Shown: piece by piece, positions 45,026-53,038 of the stretch | Layout of the letters: each line of letters begins with the position of its first letter | Numbering within the stretch: the stretch's first letter is position 1 | Assembly (NCBI GenBank): GCA_020404895.1 | Contig: JADBWK010000024.1 | Coordinates: 57,287 to 121,286 of the forward strand | Length of the DNA: 64,000 bases | Origin: Pseudanabaena sp. M085S1SP2A07QC | Lineage (GTDB): Bacteria > Cyanobacteriota > Cyanobacteriia > Pseudanabaenales > Pseudanabaenaceae | Direction of reading: 5' to 3' | Translations under genes and position numbers: made by a program | The notes under the pieces: model-generated | Told to the model about the DNA's origin: nothing | Databases searched by the model: none | Seen by the model: the letters and a program-made list of their open reading frames with translations, nothing else

Positions 45026-45745
45026 TTATAACTGAGACATCTTTTGTAGGGCGATCGCAGCAGCTTCTTGTTGAGCCGCTTTAATACTTTTGCCTTGCCC
45101 TTTGCCCCAGCAGCGATCGTCAAACCATACTTCTACACAAAAAAGATTGTTAACTCCATCAACGTTGCGGTATTCAGGTAAACGTTTCCAGCGACCTTGA
45201 GTTAATTCTTGTAAGGCAACTTTGTAATTTCCCAGTGCCGGAATTGCCAATAATGATTCTGCAAAATGCTGCATATGTGGATCGAGCCATTTGCGAATAT
45301 AGGCTAAGTCGCAAGTCGCAATATATAGCGCAGCCATTAATGCTTCAAGGGCATCCGCCAGCAGCGATCGCAAAGCCTGAGGATCATTACGCGCCGCATT
45401 AGAGACCACAACATATTTTTGCAACTCATAAATACTCGCTATTTCAGCTAGGGTTTTGTCACTGACAAGATGCGATCGCAGAGCGGCTAAGTCTCCCACT
45501 TTGCGATCGCCATAACGCTCTTTTAAAAACAAACTCACAGACAAGCGCAGCACGCTATCGCCCACAAACTCTAATTGATCATTGTTGTAATCATTTGAGA
45601 AACTGGGATGTACCAAAGCTTGATCGATTAATAACCAATCAAATCCAGCGGAATTAACTCGTTCTAGTGTTGATTGCTCTAGCCCCATCCGCTCCAACAA
45701 GCGGACTAGTTCTCTTTGTCGGCGTGGATCAATGGTAGATGTCAT
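45026..45745 (-). CDS. rnc: Ribonuclease III
   Basis: RNase III cuts double-stranded RNA in rRNA and mRNA maturation. ATG 45745 is chosen over an in-frame TTG at 45775; the product is 239 residues. The RNase III domain has the family signature NDQLEFVGDSVLRLSVS near residue 56, with the catalytic Glu/Asp, and ALRSLLADALEALMAALY near 124 carries the second acidic pair. The dsRNA-binding domain occupies about 165-239 (YKVALQELTQGRWKRLPEY, KAAQQEAAAIALQKM). Confidence 0.93.
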   Translation of the reverse strand: MTSTIDPRRQRELVRLLERMGLEQSTLERVNSAGFDWLLIDQALVHPSFSNDYNNDQLEFVGDSVLRLSVSLFLKERYGDRKVGDLAALRSHLVSDKTLAEIASIYELQKYVVVSNAARNDPQALRSLLADALEALMAALYIATCDLAYIRKWLDPHMQHFAESLLAIPALGNYKVALQELTQGRWKRLPEYRNVDGVNNLFCVEVWFDDRCWGKGQGKSIKAAQQEAAAIALQKMSQL

Positions 45746-45816
45746 GAGACTTTGCAGATACTTTTGCAGATACAATTACAGCAACTTCGTAAATATGATC
45801 GTAGTCCATCGTAACC

Positions 45817-47136
45817 ATGACTAAAAGGTTTTTCTCCACACTCTGTCTAGCACTGCTAGCAACAGTGACCACAATTTGGATTGTGGCTTGTCAGCCAAGC
45901 AATACAGTTACTGATTCTACCCCCCCCTCTGCCACATCACCCGCGACAAGCTCAGGTGGTGGTGGCATTAAAGACACCTTACGTTTAGGTGCATTGCTTC
46001 CGATCACAGGCGATCTATCCTCGATTGGTGCACCAATGATCAAATCGATTGATTTTCTTGTGGAAACAGTCAACAAATGCGGTGGTGTGCTTGGGAAGCC
46101 AATCACTTACCTTAAAGAAGACGATCGCACCGATCCACCAGCAGGTGCTGAGGCGATGACTAAACTCGTCAAAGTGGACAATGTTGGTGCTGTTGTTGGT
46201 TCATTTGCCAGCAGTGTATCTACGGCTGCTCTTGCGATCGCTGTGCCAAATAAAGTCGTGATGATCTCTCCAGGTAGCACTAGCCCAGTCTTTACTGAAC
46301 GTGCTAAGAAAGGTGAATTTAATGGTTACTGGTATCGTACTGCCCCACCCGATACATACCAAGCTTTAGCTTTGGCGAACCTTGCTTATAAAAAAGGAGC
46401 GCGAAAAGTTGCGACCCTCGTAATTAATAATGACTATGGCGTGGGTTTTGAGAAAGCCTTTGTTGATGCTTTTGAAAAACTCGGTGGCACAATTGTCAAC
46501 AAAAGTAAGCCGACTCGCTACGATCCAAAGGCTACGACCTTTGAAGCAGAGGCTAAGGGCGCATTTGGCAGTAAGCCTGATGCAGTTGCGGCAATTCTCT
46601 ATCCTGATTCTGGCGGTGCGGTAATTAAGGCAGCTTTTGAGCAGGGCTTAACCAAAGATGTCAAGATTTTGCTCACTGATGGTGTCAAGACCGAAGACTT
46701 TCCTAAGCTAATTGGTAGTACCCCTGAAGGCAAATTGATTTTAGCAGGTGCGATCGGTACTGTGCCTGGAGCTGATGGTAAGTCTCTTGCCGAATTCACC
46801 AAGATCTATAAAGAAAAAACTGGTCAAGATTTGGGCGCTTTTGTTCCCCATTCCTACGACGCAGCGGCTTTAGTTGCGATCGCGGCTGAAGCGGCAAAAG
46901 ATGGCACTGGCGACGGCATCAAGAGCAAAATCCGTGAAGTTGCTAATGCCCCTGGCAAAGAGGTCAGCGATGTTTGCGAAGCGATCAAGCTGGTCAAAGC
47001 TGGTACAGACATTAACTATCAAGGCGCTAGCGGCAATGTTGATCTAGATGAATATGGCGATGTCAAAGGTAGCTATGACGTTTGGGAAGTCCAACCCGAT
47101 GGCAAAATAACTGTAATTGATCGCGTTTCCCCTTAA
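45817..47136 (+). CDS. natB: Amino-acid ABC transporter substrate-binding lipoprotein, NatB type
   Basis: The 439-residue periplasmic binding protein is of the LivJ/K (type-I) class. It has a lipoprotein signal (LLATVTTIWIVAC, lipid on Cys25). After an Ser/Thr/Pro linker the binding domains show LRLGALLPITGDLSSIG, VGSFASSVSTAALAIAVPNK, ISPGSTSPVF, INNDYGVGFEKAF and YQGASGNVDLDEYGDV. The overall pattern matches cyanobacterial NatB, the binding protein of the N-I neutral-amino-acid transporter. The permease and ATPase genes are not in the window, so it is an orphan binding-protein gene. The symbol rests on recalled similarity. Confidence 0.82.
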   Translation: MTKRFFSTLCLALLATVTTIWIVACQPSNTVTDSTPPSATSPATSSGGGGIKDTLRLGALLPITGDLSSIGAPMIKSIDFLVETVNKCGGVLGKPITYLKEDDRTDPPAGAEAMTKLVKVDNVGAVVGSFASSVSTAALAIAVPNKVVMISPGSTSPVFTERAKKGEFNGYWYRTAPPDTYQALALANLAYKKGARKVATLVINNDYGVGFEKAFVDAFEKLGGTIVNKSKPTRYDPKATTFEAEAKGAFGSKPDAVAAILYPDSGGAVIKAAFEQGLTKDVKILLTDGVKTEDFPKLIGSTPEGKLILAGAIGTVPGADGKSLAEFTKIYKEKTGQDLGAFVPHSYDAAALVAIAAEAAKDGTGDGIKSKIREVANAPGKEVSDVCEAIKLVKAGTDINYQGASGNVDLDEYGDVKGSYDVWEVQPDGKITVIDRVSP

Positions 47137-47176
47137 TTTATTAGTAGGGTGGGCAATGCCCACCCTACTAATAAAT
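47136..47176 (+). terminator. Terminator of natB, 20-bp perfect arms
   Basis: Arms 47136-47155 and 47157-47176 are exact complements around one base, beginning at the stop codon. Confidence 0.8.
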
Positions 47177-47204
47177 ATAGCAATGTAAGCTTTGCTTAGG
47201 ACAT

Positions 47205-47251
47205 AAAACCCAAAAGATGGCAGAGCTTCGCTCTGCCATCTTTTGGGTTTT
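47205..47251. repeat. 22-bp perfect palindrome, AAAACCCAAA family
   Basis: Arms 47205-47226 and 47230-47251 surround TTC. The flanks TAGGACAT and TGAATTGTCCTA are themselves near-inverted and shared with the 24335 copy. Confidence 0.8.
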
Positions 47252-47295
47252 GAATTGTCCTATCTATCTCTTACGTTGCTATATCAGTCATTACC

Positions 47296-47329
47296 AATTC
47301 ACAAAAGTATTGCCACACTTCTGTGAATT
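47296..47329. repeat. Hairpin with AATTCACAAAAGT ends
   Basis: AATTCACAAAAGT (47296-47308) pairs with ACTTCTGTGAATT (47317-47329), one mismatch. Same outer sequence as the palindrome at 13645. Confidence 0.6.
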
Positions 47330-47346
47330 AAAACCCAACCCCAAAT

Positions 47347-47397
47347 CTAGAAAAATTTTGAAAGTGTTGCAAAGCAACACTTTCAAAATTTTTCTAG
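47347..47397. repeat. 24-bp perfect palindrome
   Basis: Arms 47347-47370 and 47374-47397 are exact complements around AAA. Confidence 0.75.
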
Positions 47398-47496
47398 TGG
47401 TTCGTTTGATCGTTAATTGCTGTAATAAGGCAAAAACCTGCTAATCTTTTTTGTAAAAATTCATAGCAACATATATTAATAAAGGCGCTAACATCT

Positions 47497-47889
47497 ATGG
47501 CGATCGAACTTAAAGCTGCTCCACCGCAAGAAGTTTCAATCTACATGCCCTACTATCGAGAGCCAAACAAGCGTCAAGCTCTCCCCTATGCGATTTCCCT
47601 ATATAAACAAGGTGAAATTACAGGCGAGCGTCATGTAGAAGGAAGCTCGCCTATTTCTTTTATGGCTGTATGGCGCGTGGCTAACTTGCCGTCCGATCTG
47701 GCTTTGTGTCGATTGACCTTCGAGGGTGATGCTGACATGAGCTATGAAATGATATTAGAAAATTCAGAATTTGTTGGCTATTTAACTGAAGTTGTCTCCA
47801 ATATTCGCGACAAGGGTTATGTTGATTTCCCCCAAATCTTCTACAGTAAACTGTTTCGACTTAAACTAGCCAGTACCGAAGGTACGTAA
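47497..47889 (+). CDS. ebsA: Type IV pilus biogenesis protein EbsA
   Basis: The 130-residue soluble protein matches the cyanobacterial EbsA pattern: SIYMPYYREPNKRQALPYAI, SLYKQGEITGERHVEGSS, LCRLTFEGDADMSYEMIL and a final FPQIFYSKLFRLKL. In Synechococcus elongatus EbsA forms a complex with the pilus ATPase PilB and its partner and is needed for piliation, protein secretion and biofilm self-suppression. It is a single gene here, 16 kb from pilMNOQ and 7 kb from the pilins, in line with its usual separate location. The identification rests on recalled family sequence. Confidence 0.78.
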   Translation: MAIELKAAPPQEVSIYMPYYREPNKRQALPYAISLYKQGEITGERHVEGSSPISFMAVWRVANLPSDLALCRLTFEGDADMSYEMILENSEFVGYLTEVVSNIRDKGYVDFPQIFYSKLFRLKLASTEGT

Positions 47890-48043
47890 ATCTTTTGCTA
47901 ATTTTTGCTTATATAGCAACCCAAAAAATATCAACTCATGTATAATCCTTAGCTCAAATCTTGCTAAAAAAAACAAAGTCAGCTAAAGTCCTGATGCAGC
48001 TTTTTATAAGGCAAATAATAGTCAAATTTAAGGGGTTTACATT

Positions 48044-48307
48044 GTGTCATATGCCGCCCAGCGCCTTGAACAAATTGAGAGACAGCCAGAACCTGTAATC
48101 AAAAAAGTCGATCCGATGATTATCAGAGCTGCTAAGCAGATTTATCGCTACTATGCTGACTCCTATGCCGCGCAACTACCGCGACCTATGGGAATAGCCA
48201 TCAATCGCATAGATATGACTGGCAAACTTATTTACTCTCAACTGATTTTGCTGCCACAAGAAAGCTTTGTGCCAATGGAATTAATTGAGCTATCTGACTA
48301 TCATTAA
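48044..48307 (+). CDS. Small conserved hypothetical protein
   Basis: The 87-residue soluble protein is not a recognised family. GTG 48044 is supported by AAGGGG 8 nt upstream. It begins YAAQRLEQIERQPEPVIKKV, has a helical middle (IIRAAKQIYRYYADSYAAQL) and ends in a beta-rich ILLPQESFVPMELIEL. It may be a cyanobacterial lineage gene. It follows ebsA by 154 nt on the same strand. Confidence 0.65.
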   Translation: MSYAAQRLEQIERQPEPVIKKVDPMIIRAAKQIYRYYADSYAAQLPRPMGIAINRIDMTGKLIYSQLILLPQESFVPMELIELSDYH

Positions 48308-48459
48308 AATTGTTTAGTGATGTTTAGTGAAATCACTTAAATAACTTTTGTCAAAACTAATTTACAAAAGATTTATAGAAAACTTACTTATAAAAGATTT
48401 TAGCAAAAGATTTTATTGTGAAAAAGTCTATGTTTAAGTGCTTAAAATAATAGTCAGTT

Positions 48460-48492
48460 ATCTGTCTTGATCAAATATCTGTCTTGATCAAA
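48460..48492 (+). promoter_or_regulatory. Tandem 16-bp direct repeat upstream of an uncharacterised operon
   Basis: ATCTGTCTTGATCAAA occurs at 48460-48475 and 48477-48492, period 17, ending 33 nt before the start codon. AAAAGATTT also recurs three times at 48366-48414. The contained TTGATCAA is palindromic, which suits a regulator site; this is inference. Confidence 0.4.
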
Positions 48493-48525
48493 ATTCATCA
48501 GGATTTTTATAATTAGGTATCATCT

Positions 48526-48966
48526 ATGACGTACTCAAGTTCCTCGTCGGTATCCGTAACTGCATCCGTTCGTTTTCAAAGCAAACTCAAAGAAACCAAA
48601 AACTTTGGTGATGCTTTGATTGAAATATTTTCTGACCTTGTGCAGTTAGAAATTGTGACTTGGGTTGCCCATGAAGGAGATACGACCCATAGGGCAGGTA
48701 ATCGCTTAAAGACAAAGATTAATCTGATTGATGGTGATATCGAAAATGAGCTAGGAGCCGACTTTTTGCAGGGTTCTCCCTATGCAGAACTGCGCGGCTT
48801 CCATGAGATTCAAGTTGAGAAGGGTTCAGAGACGATCGCCAATAATCTTAAGACTCTTGTCGATATTGGGCAAAAGGTAACAGGGCTGTTAAATGGTGAA
48901 AATGAATCAGAGCCTGAAGAAAATACGGCTAGTTTTAGTAGCGATCGCATCTTTAGTCGGGTCTAG
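48526..48966 (+). CDS. Hypothetical protein
   Basis: The 146-residue soluble protein is not a recognised family. It opens with a Ser-rich tract (SSSSSVSVTASV). A compact helical/beta region follows with NFGDALIEIFSDLVQLEIVTW, then INLIDGDIENELGADFL. It ends with an acidic linker (NGENESEPEENTASFSS). It has no signal peptide or membrane helix. The next gene starts 39 nt later with a good GAGGA, so the two are likely co-transcribed. Confidence 0.6.
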   Translation: MTYSSSSSVSVTASVRFQSKLKETKNFGDALIEIFSDLVQLEIVTWVAHEGDTTHRAGNRLKTKINLIDGDIENELGADFLQGSPYAELRGFHEIQVEKGSETIANNLKTLVDIGQKVTGLLNGENESEPEENTASFSSDRIFSRV

Positions 48967-49005
48967 TCGCTTCTGGTTTATACGATCTGTCACTGAGGAA
49001 TCTGT

Positions 49006-49872
49006 ATGCGAGATCGGTCTACAAACAATAAAAGTAATGCCGCAGATGATGCTAATCATGTTAAAGCTGTTGGTAGCAAGCCTGCGAGTAAATCTGCGGA
49101 ATTAGCACCTACGACTTCTAAAACAGCAGTAACTAAAGATGGTGCTGGAGAAAGTACTACTCTTCATAAATTTCGAGAAACCATCAAAGATGTTTTAGAA
49201 GAAATTACGGTGCTAGAAGTAAATACGATGATCGTCAGCCATATTCCGATCGCCAGATTTGATGCAAAACAGTTCTATGCTGATCTGCTCGAAAATGTTA
49301 TGTATAAGACTGAAGAAGGCTTACAAGACATCAAAAGAGTGCTCCTTGATCGTAGTAAAGAGCTACAAAAAAAAGGTTCGGCAGCTACCCAGACTGAGCT
49401 TGATCGATACAATCGAGATCTAGAAATTTATAAGCGTGCTGAACGTATATTCAGTAATCGCCAAAATTTAAGCGATCCTAGACAAAAAGAGCAATTTGAG
49501 GTCGAACAAGTTTGTTATGGGGAGCTTGCCAAAAAAGTTCTCCAGATAGATCTACCTAAAGATGCTGATGGCGAGCTAATTCCTGACGCTCCAACAATTC
49601 GATATCTTCGTAAGTTATGGGAGTTTGAACAGTCTACTTTGAATGGTGAACGTATCTATGCTCAGACTAAGTTCCAACTTGATGGCGATTTGAATAATCG
49701 ATTTCTAGATGACTTGTTTACTCCAAATAGAAGCAAAATTGATCCGAGTATTGCAAAGCTAGTTTTTGATTTGCATCATCAAGCGGTTGATAATGCTGAG
49801 AAGCAATGGTCAGGATTGATTACGACTTGTGTAAATCTAGTCAAAGACTTGATGCCATTCCGATCCAAATAA
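49006..49872 (+). CDS. Hypothetical protein
   Basis: The 288-residue soluble protein is not a recognised family. The first 50 residues are Lys/Ala/Ser/Thr-rich and disordered. A helical domain follows: LHKFRETIKDVLEEITVLEV, FYADLLENVMYKTEEGLQDI and LDRYNRDLEIYKRAERIFSN, with a later DLFTPNRSKIDPSIAKLVFD. GAGGA precedes ATG 49006. It follows the Ser-rich gene and precedes a membrane-protein gene and a GH19 gene on the same strand, although a hairpin at 49876-49904 probably ends its transcript. Confidence 0.6.
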   Translation: MRDRSTNNKSNAADDANHVKAVGSKPASKSAELAPTTSKTAVTKDGAGESTTLHKFRETIKDVLEEITVLEVNTMIVSHIPIARFDAKQFYADLLENVMYKTEEGLQDIKRVLLDRSKELQKKGSAATQTELDRYNRDLEIYKRAERIFSNRQNLSDPRQKEQFEVEQVCYGELAKKVLQIDLPKDADGELIPDAPTIRYLRKLWEFEQSTLNGERIYAQTKFQLDGDLNNRFLDDLFTPNRSKIDPSIAKLVFDLHHQAVDNAEKQWSGLITTCVNLVKDLMPFRSK

Positions 49873-49875
49873 ATT

Positions 49876-49904
49876 TTAGAGAATATGCTTGGCATGTTCT
49901 CTAA
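49876..49904 (+). terminator. Terminator-like hairpin
   Basis: TTAGAGAATATGC (49876-49888) pairs with GCATGTTCTCTAA (49892-49904), one G-U pair, loop TTG. It is 3 nt after the stop, with no U-run. Confidence 0.55.
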
Positions 49905-49948
49905 TGAAACGTTAAGACGGATGCAGATGGACTTAATTAATTACAAAC

Positions 49949-49997
49949 CCAAATTTGTAAGGTTGCTTCCCTACGGGGCGCAACCTTACAAATTTGG
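49949..49997. repeat. 18-bp perfect inverted repeat
   Basis: CCAAATTTGTAAGGTTGC (49949-49966) is exactly complementary to 49980-49997; 13-nt loop. It ends 10 nt before the next start codon and so would fold over the ribosome site region. Confidence 0.7.
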
Positions 49998-50007
49998 ATA
50001 ATTTATT

Positions 50008-50940
50008 ATGGTGGCTATGCCCAATTGGTTGGCTATTGTTGATGATGAAATTAAGCTATGGCTTAACCCGAGTGTTCTTGCCCAGATAGAGCTAGATACG
50101 CATGGTTTAGCGGATAAGAATGAGATTATTTATCGGGTTAATAGTCAGGAATTATTGCAAGTATTGGCTTCTAGTGTAGGCATGGCTGCCCAACGTCAAG
50201 GGGCAATTGTAATTTGGACTTATTACTCTGACAATACTGTTGGTTTGCCTGAAGCTGAGCAGCAGTTAATATTAAGAACATTGATAAATATTGATGGCGA
50301 TCTGAATCAAAAAGTCTGTCAAGATATCTTGAAACATCCTCATGCCGATCGCATTTTAAGGACATATAGTTTTCTGGTTAGTCAAATTTCACGGCAATTT
50401 TTAACTGCGATCGCAAATTATGTTGAAGAAAAATTACGTCCTTTTGTGATCGCCGCTGTATCTTTTACAACGACAATTACATGGTGTGATCCGTTGCAAA
50501 ATCTGGGGAAAAGATTTAGTTTCTCAGCCGATTTAACTGCTTATTTATCTAATCAATGTTGGGCGATGGCGAGCGCTGCTCCGATTGTGGTCTTAATGAT
50601 TTGGTGGATTTATTCCAAACTCAATCTGACCTTGCCATCGTTACCAAAATCCAGCCAGAAATTTTTCACAAATTTACTCGATCTTCTAGAAAGTAAAGTT
50701 TTTCGGCTGGTGTCGATCGCTATGGTTATCCTTTTAATTTTTTGTTGGATTACGATCAGAGTTGCCGTACCTATCGAAGCAAGGGCAAATAGCTTCATCG
50801 TTAACCTTGAGTCCTTGGTGGAGCCATATTTGCCTGTGGCGATCATTAGTTTACGCCAATGGATTGTCAGTGGATTAGGCAAAATCTTTTTCCGTTATCC
50901 CTGCTTCGTTAAATTAATTTTTGGGCGTTTCATAAGATGA
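50008..50940 (+). CDS. Hypothetical protein with two or more membrane helices
   Basis: The 310-residue protein is not a recognised family. Residues 1-140 are soluble (WLAIVDDEIKLWLNPSVL, VIWTYYSDNTVGLPEAEQQL). Hydrophobic helices follow near 190-208 (MASAAPIVVLMIWWIYSKL) and 236-255 (LVSIAMVILLIFCWITIRVA), with a possible amphipathic segment at 265-300. The C terminus is basic. The leader carries an inverted repeat just before the start, a possible translation control. It is followed 37 nt later by the GH19 gene, and a holin-like partnership is conceivable but unsupported by family evidence. Confidence 0.6.
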   Translation: MVAMPNWLAIVDDEIKLWLNPSVLAQIELDTHGLADKNEIIYRVNSQELLQVLASSVGMAAQRQGAIVIWTYYSDNTVGLPEAEQQLILRTLINIDGDLNQKVCQDILKHPHADRILRTYSFLVSQISRQFLTAIANYVEEKLRPFVIAAVSFTTTITWCDPLQNLGKRFSFSADLTAYLSNQCWAMASAAPIVVLMIWWIYSKLNLTLPSLPKSSQKFFTNLLDLLESKVFRLVSIAMVILLIFCWITIRVAVPIEARANSFIVNLESLVEPYLPVAIISLRQWIVSGLGKIFFRYPCFVKLIFGRFIR

Positions 50941-50977
50941 TGGTGTTACGCAAAGTGGAAATTACCCGATCAAGGCA

Positions 50978-52243
50978 ATGAAACAAGTTGAGATTTGGCG
51001 ATCGCAAGCAGCCGCAACCCTTGGATTTCTGGTTCCCAAAATTGTCGGCAGTACGATTAATGAAAAAGATGGACTGGTGGATGATCTGGTGCGCGTGTTA
51101 AATAACTTACCCGCACGTCCAGAAACTCGACAGCCCTATGCAGGTATTCTTCCTGCAGCCGATTTACCAACATGGCGCAGTCGAGCTGCGTTAACTCTTC
51201 AATCTTCCGTGCCAAAAATCCCTGATGTTGAAGGGAGCGTTTTTGATGGGGCGATCGATGATTTGATTCGTTTTTTACGTAATTTACCTGCACGTCCGAC
51301 AGGGCGATCGCCCTATGCGGGACTTTTCCCTGCGGCGGATTTATCAACATGGCGCAAACAAGCGGCTCAGACCTTAGTAGCAGCGATCGCTCAGATCACT
51401 GATCCAAAACATAATAGTGCTGATGGTCGCATTGATGACTTAATCAGGGTGATGAGTGGTTTAACTTTACGCCCCATTCTACGAAATCCCTATGAAGGGC
51501 TTTACCAAGCTCCGAATCTGACTGAGCATCGCAAATTAGCAGCGCGGCGCTTAGAGCAATTGATTACTGGACTTAAAGATGATTTCAACCCCAAGGATGT
51601 ACTAGTTGATAGCACGATTCGGATTCTCAATAATTTGCCTCCCCGTCTTCTCGACCAAGAACCATATGAGGGCTTATATCCCCGAACTACTGAAGCCAAT
51701 CTAACTGCAACTTCTGGCTTGATTACTCAAGAACAACTGAGTGTGATCGCCCCCTATTCCCGACGCGATCGCCTTGAGAAGCTACTGCCCCACTTGAATA
51801 ACACAATGCAGCGTTACGCAATCACGACACCTCTGCGTAAAGCGCATTTCCTTGCTCAATTGGGACATGAAAGCGATGGATTTAACACTAATGAGGAATA
51901 CGCCTCTGGTGCAGCCTATGAAGGAAGGAGGGATCTTGGTAATACTCAGGCTGGCGACGGTGTGAGGTTTAAGGGGCGTGGCTTGATCCAAGTTACGGGA
52001 AGAGCCAACTATCTTGATTGTGGTCGAGCCTTGGGCGTGGATTTGATCAACAGTCCTCAGCGTTTAGGAGATTTCGATCTAGCCTGTCTCAGTGCGGGCT
52101 GGTTTTGGGACACTCGCAAACTTAATAATCATGCTGATCGTGATGATATCCTCACAATCACAAAAATCATCAATGGCGGCACAAATGGTTTAGCTGATCG
52201 CCAGTCTTATCTGTCCCGAGCTAAGAGAGTTTTTGGGATCTAA
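50978..52243 (+). CDS. GH19-type chitinase/lysozyme with four N-terminal repeats
   Basis: Residues about 245-421 form a family-19 hydrolase domain. KAHFLAQLGHESDGFNTNEE carries the catalytic Glu after His, and RFKGRGLIQVTGRANY and LSAGWFWDTRKLNNHAD are typical of bacterial GH19 endolysin-like enzymes. Residues 7-240 are four repeats of about 58 residues. Each has W/H-R-x-x-A-A, a helix, a D-x-x-I/V-D-D-L-I-R-V core and L-P-x-R-P...PY-x-G-L-x-P, unlike the usual LysM or PG-binding modules. No signal peptide is visible, so release would need a holin, lysis or another export route. It probably cuts peptidoglycan or chitin-like glycan. Confidence 0.83.
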   Translation: MKQVEIWRSQAAATLGFLVPKIVGSTINEKDGLVDDLVRVLNNLPARPETRQPYAGILPAADLPTWRSRAALTLQSSVPKIPDVEGSVFDGAIDDLIRFLRNLPARPTGRSPYAGLFPAADLSTWRKQAAQTLVAAIAQITDPKHNSADGRIDDLIRVMSGLTLRPILRNPYEGLYQAPNLTEHRKLAARRLEQLITGLKDDFNPKDVLVDSTIRILNNLPPRLLDQEPYEGLYPRTTEANLTATSGLITQEQLSVIAPYSRRDRLEKLLPHLNNTMQRYAITTPLRKAHFLAQLGHESDGFNTNEEYASGAAYEGRRDLGNTQAGDGVRFKGRGLIQVTGRANYLDCGRALGVDLINSPQRLGDFDLACLSAGWFWDTRKLNNHADRDDILTITKIINGGTNGLADRQSYLSRAKRVFGI

Positions 52244-52319
52244 CGCCCAAACTGTAAAGTTGCGCTCTAGAGAGTTCTGACTCTACGGTTTGGATTAACC
52301 AACAAAAGGAGCTAAAATC

Positions 52320-52946
52320 ATGTCCTACAGTGACTTTACTACGCTTGATAAGGTTCAAAATGCTTTTAATTTAATTCTAGAAGAAGATTGCAATTTATTT
52401 GGAATTTTAGAAAGTGTTACTCCTTCAGACTACTTGCAACAAACTCTCACAGAATATTTACCCCTAGCAACAGCAATTAATACAGAAAAATCACGTTCTG
52501 AATTTTTGATTGCGCCAATCCTTGCTGAGTTGAGGCGTTTAGCTAATTATCAAATCAGCCTCTTTTCTGGCACAGAATTTAATGTTGATAAGGAAAAAGG
52601 GTTAGCAGGCTACTGTGATTATTTGATTAGTTTCTCGAAAGAACAGTATTTTATTCGAGCACCAATTATGGCGATCGTGGAAGCAAAAAATGAAAATATC
52701 AAGAATGGGCTAGGGCAATGTATTGCAGAAATGTTGGCGGCACAAATCTTTAATAAACAAGAAGGTCAGGCTTATGAAGAGATCTATGGAGTTGTCTCTA
52801 CGGGAACAGTCTGGAAATTTCTAATCTTGAGGGATAACCGAGTTTTTATTGATTCTCAAGAATATTATGTGAATCAAATTGGCATGATATTAGCAATTAT
52901 GCTTTTACCAATTCAGAAGTTTTTGGCAAAAGCAAGTTCATCGTAG
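52320..52946 (+). CDS. PD-(D/E)XK-like protein of unknown role
   Basis: The 208-residue protein shows a restriction-endonuclease-like pattern. FLIAPILAELRRLANYQIS is followed by GLAGYCDYLISF (Asp) near 97, IMAIVEAKNENIKNG (E-x-K) near 117, and GQCIAEMLAAQIFNKQEG near 132, the order D...E-x-K...Q of many cyanobacterial nuclease-like hypotheticals. TGTVWKFLILRDN is a closing strand pair. No methylase or helicase partner is adjacent. Activity is inferred only. Confidence 0.65.
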   Translation: MSYSDFTTLDKVQNAFNLILEEDCNLFGILESVTPSDYLQQTLTEYLPLATAINTEKSRSEFLIAPILAELRRLANYQISLFSGTEFNVDKEKGLAGYCDYLISFSKEQYFIRAPIMAIVEAKNENIKNGLGQCIAEMLAAQIFNKQEGQAYEEIYGVVSTGTVWKFLILRDNRVFIDSQEYYVNQIGMILAIMLLPIQKFLAKASSS

Positions 52947-53038
52947 TTAAAGTGGCGGCGAGTAAGGCTGCCTTTCTGAGCTTGGAAGATTATGTTTTAA
53001 TGGATAAATCATGCACAGGTTTCGGTGAGGGTAAATCC

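Larger units (their letters stand above)
47177..47496. other. Palindrome-rich region upstream of ebsA
   Basis: Three inverted repeats (47205-47251, 47296-47329 and 47347-47397) fill most of the 320 nt. A 75-codon frame across them is hairpin sequence, not a gene. The ebsA promoter must lie in the last 100 nt; none is clear. Confidence 0.65.

Noticed and set aside
47217..47444. 75-codon frame upstream of ebsA
   Set aside because: Runs through two palindromes and contains no recognisable motif.
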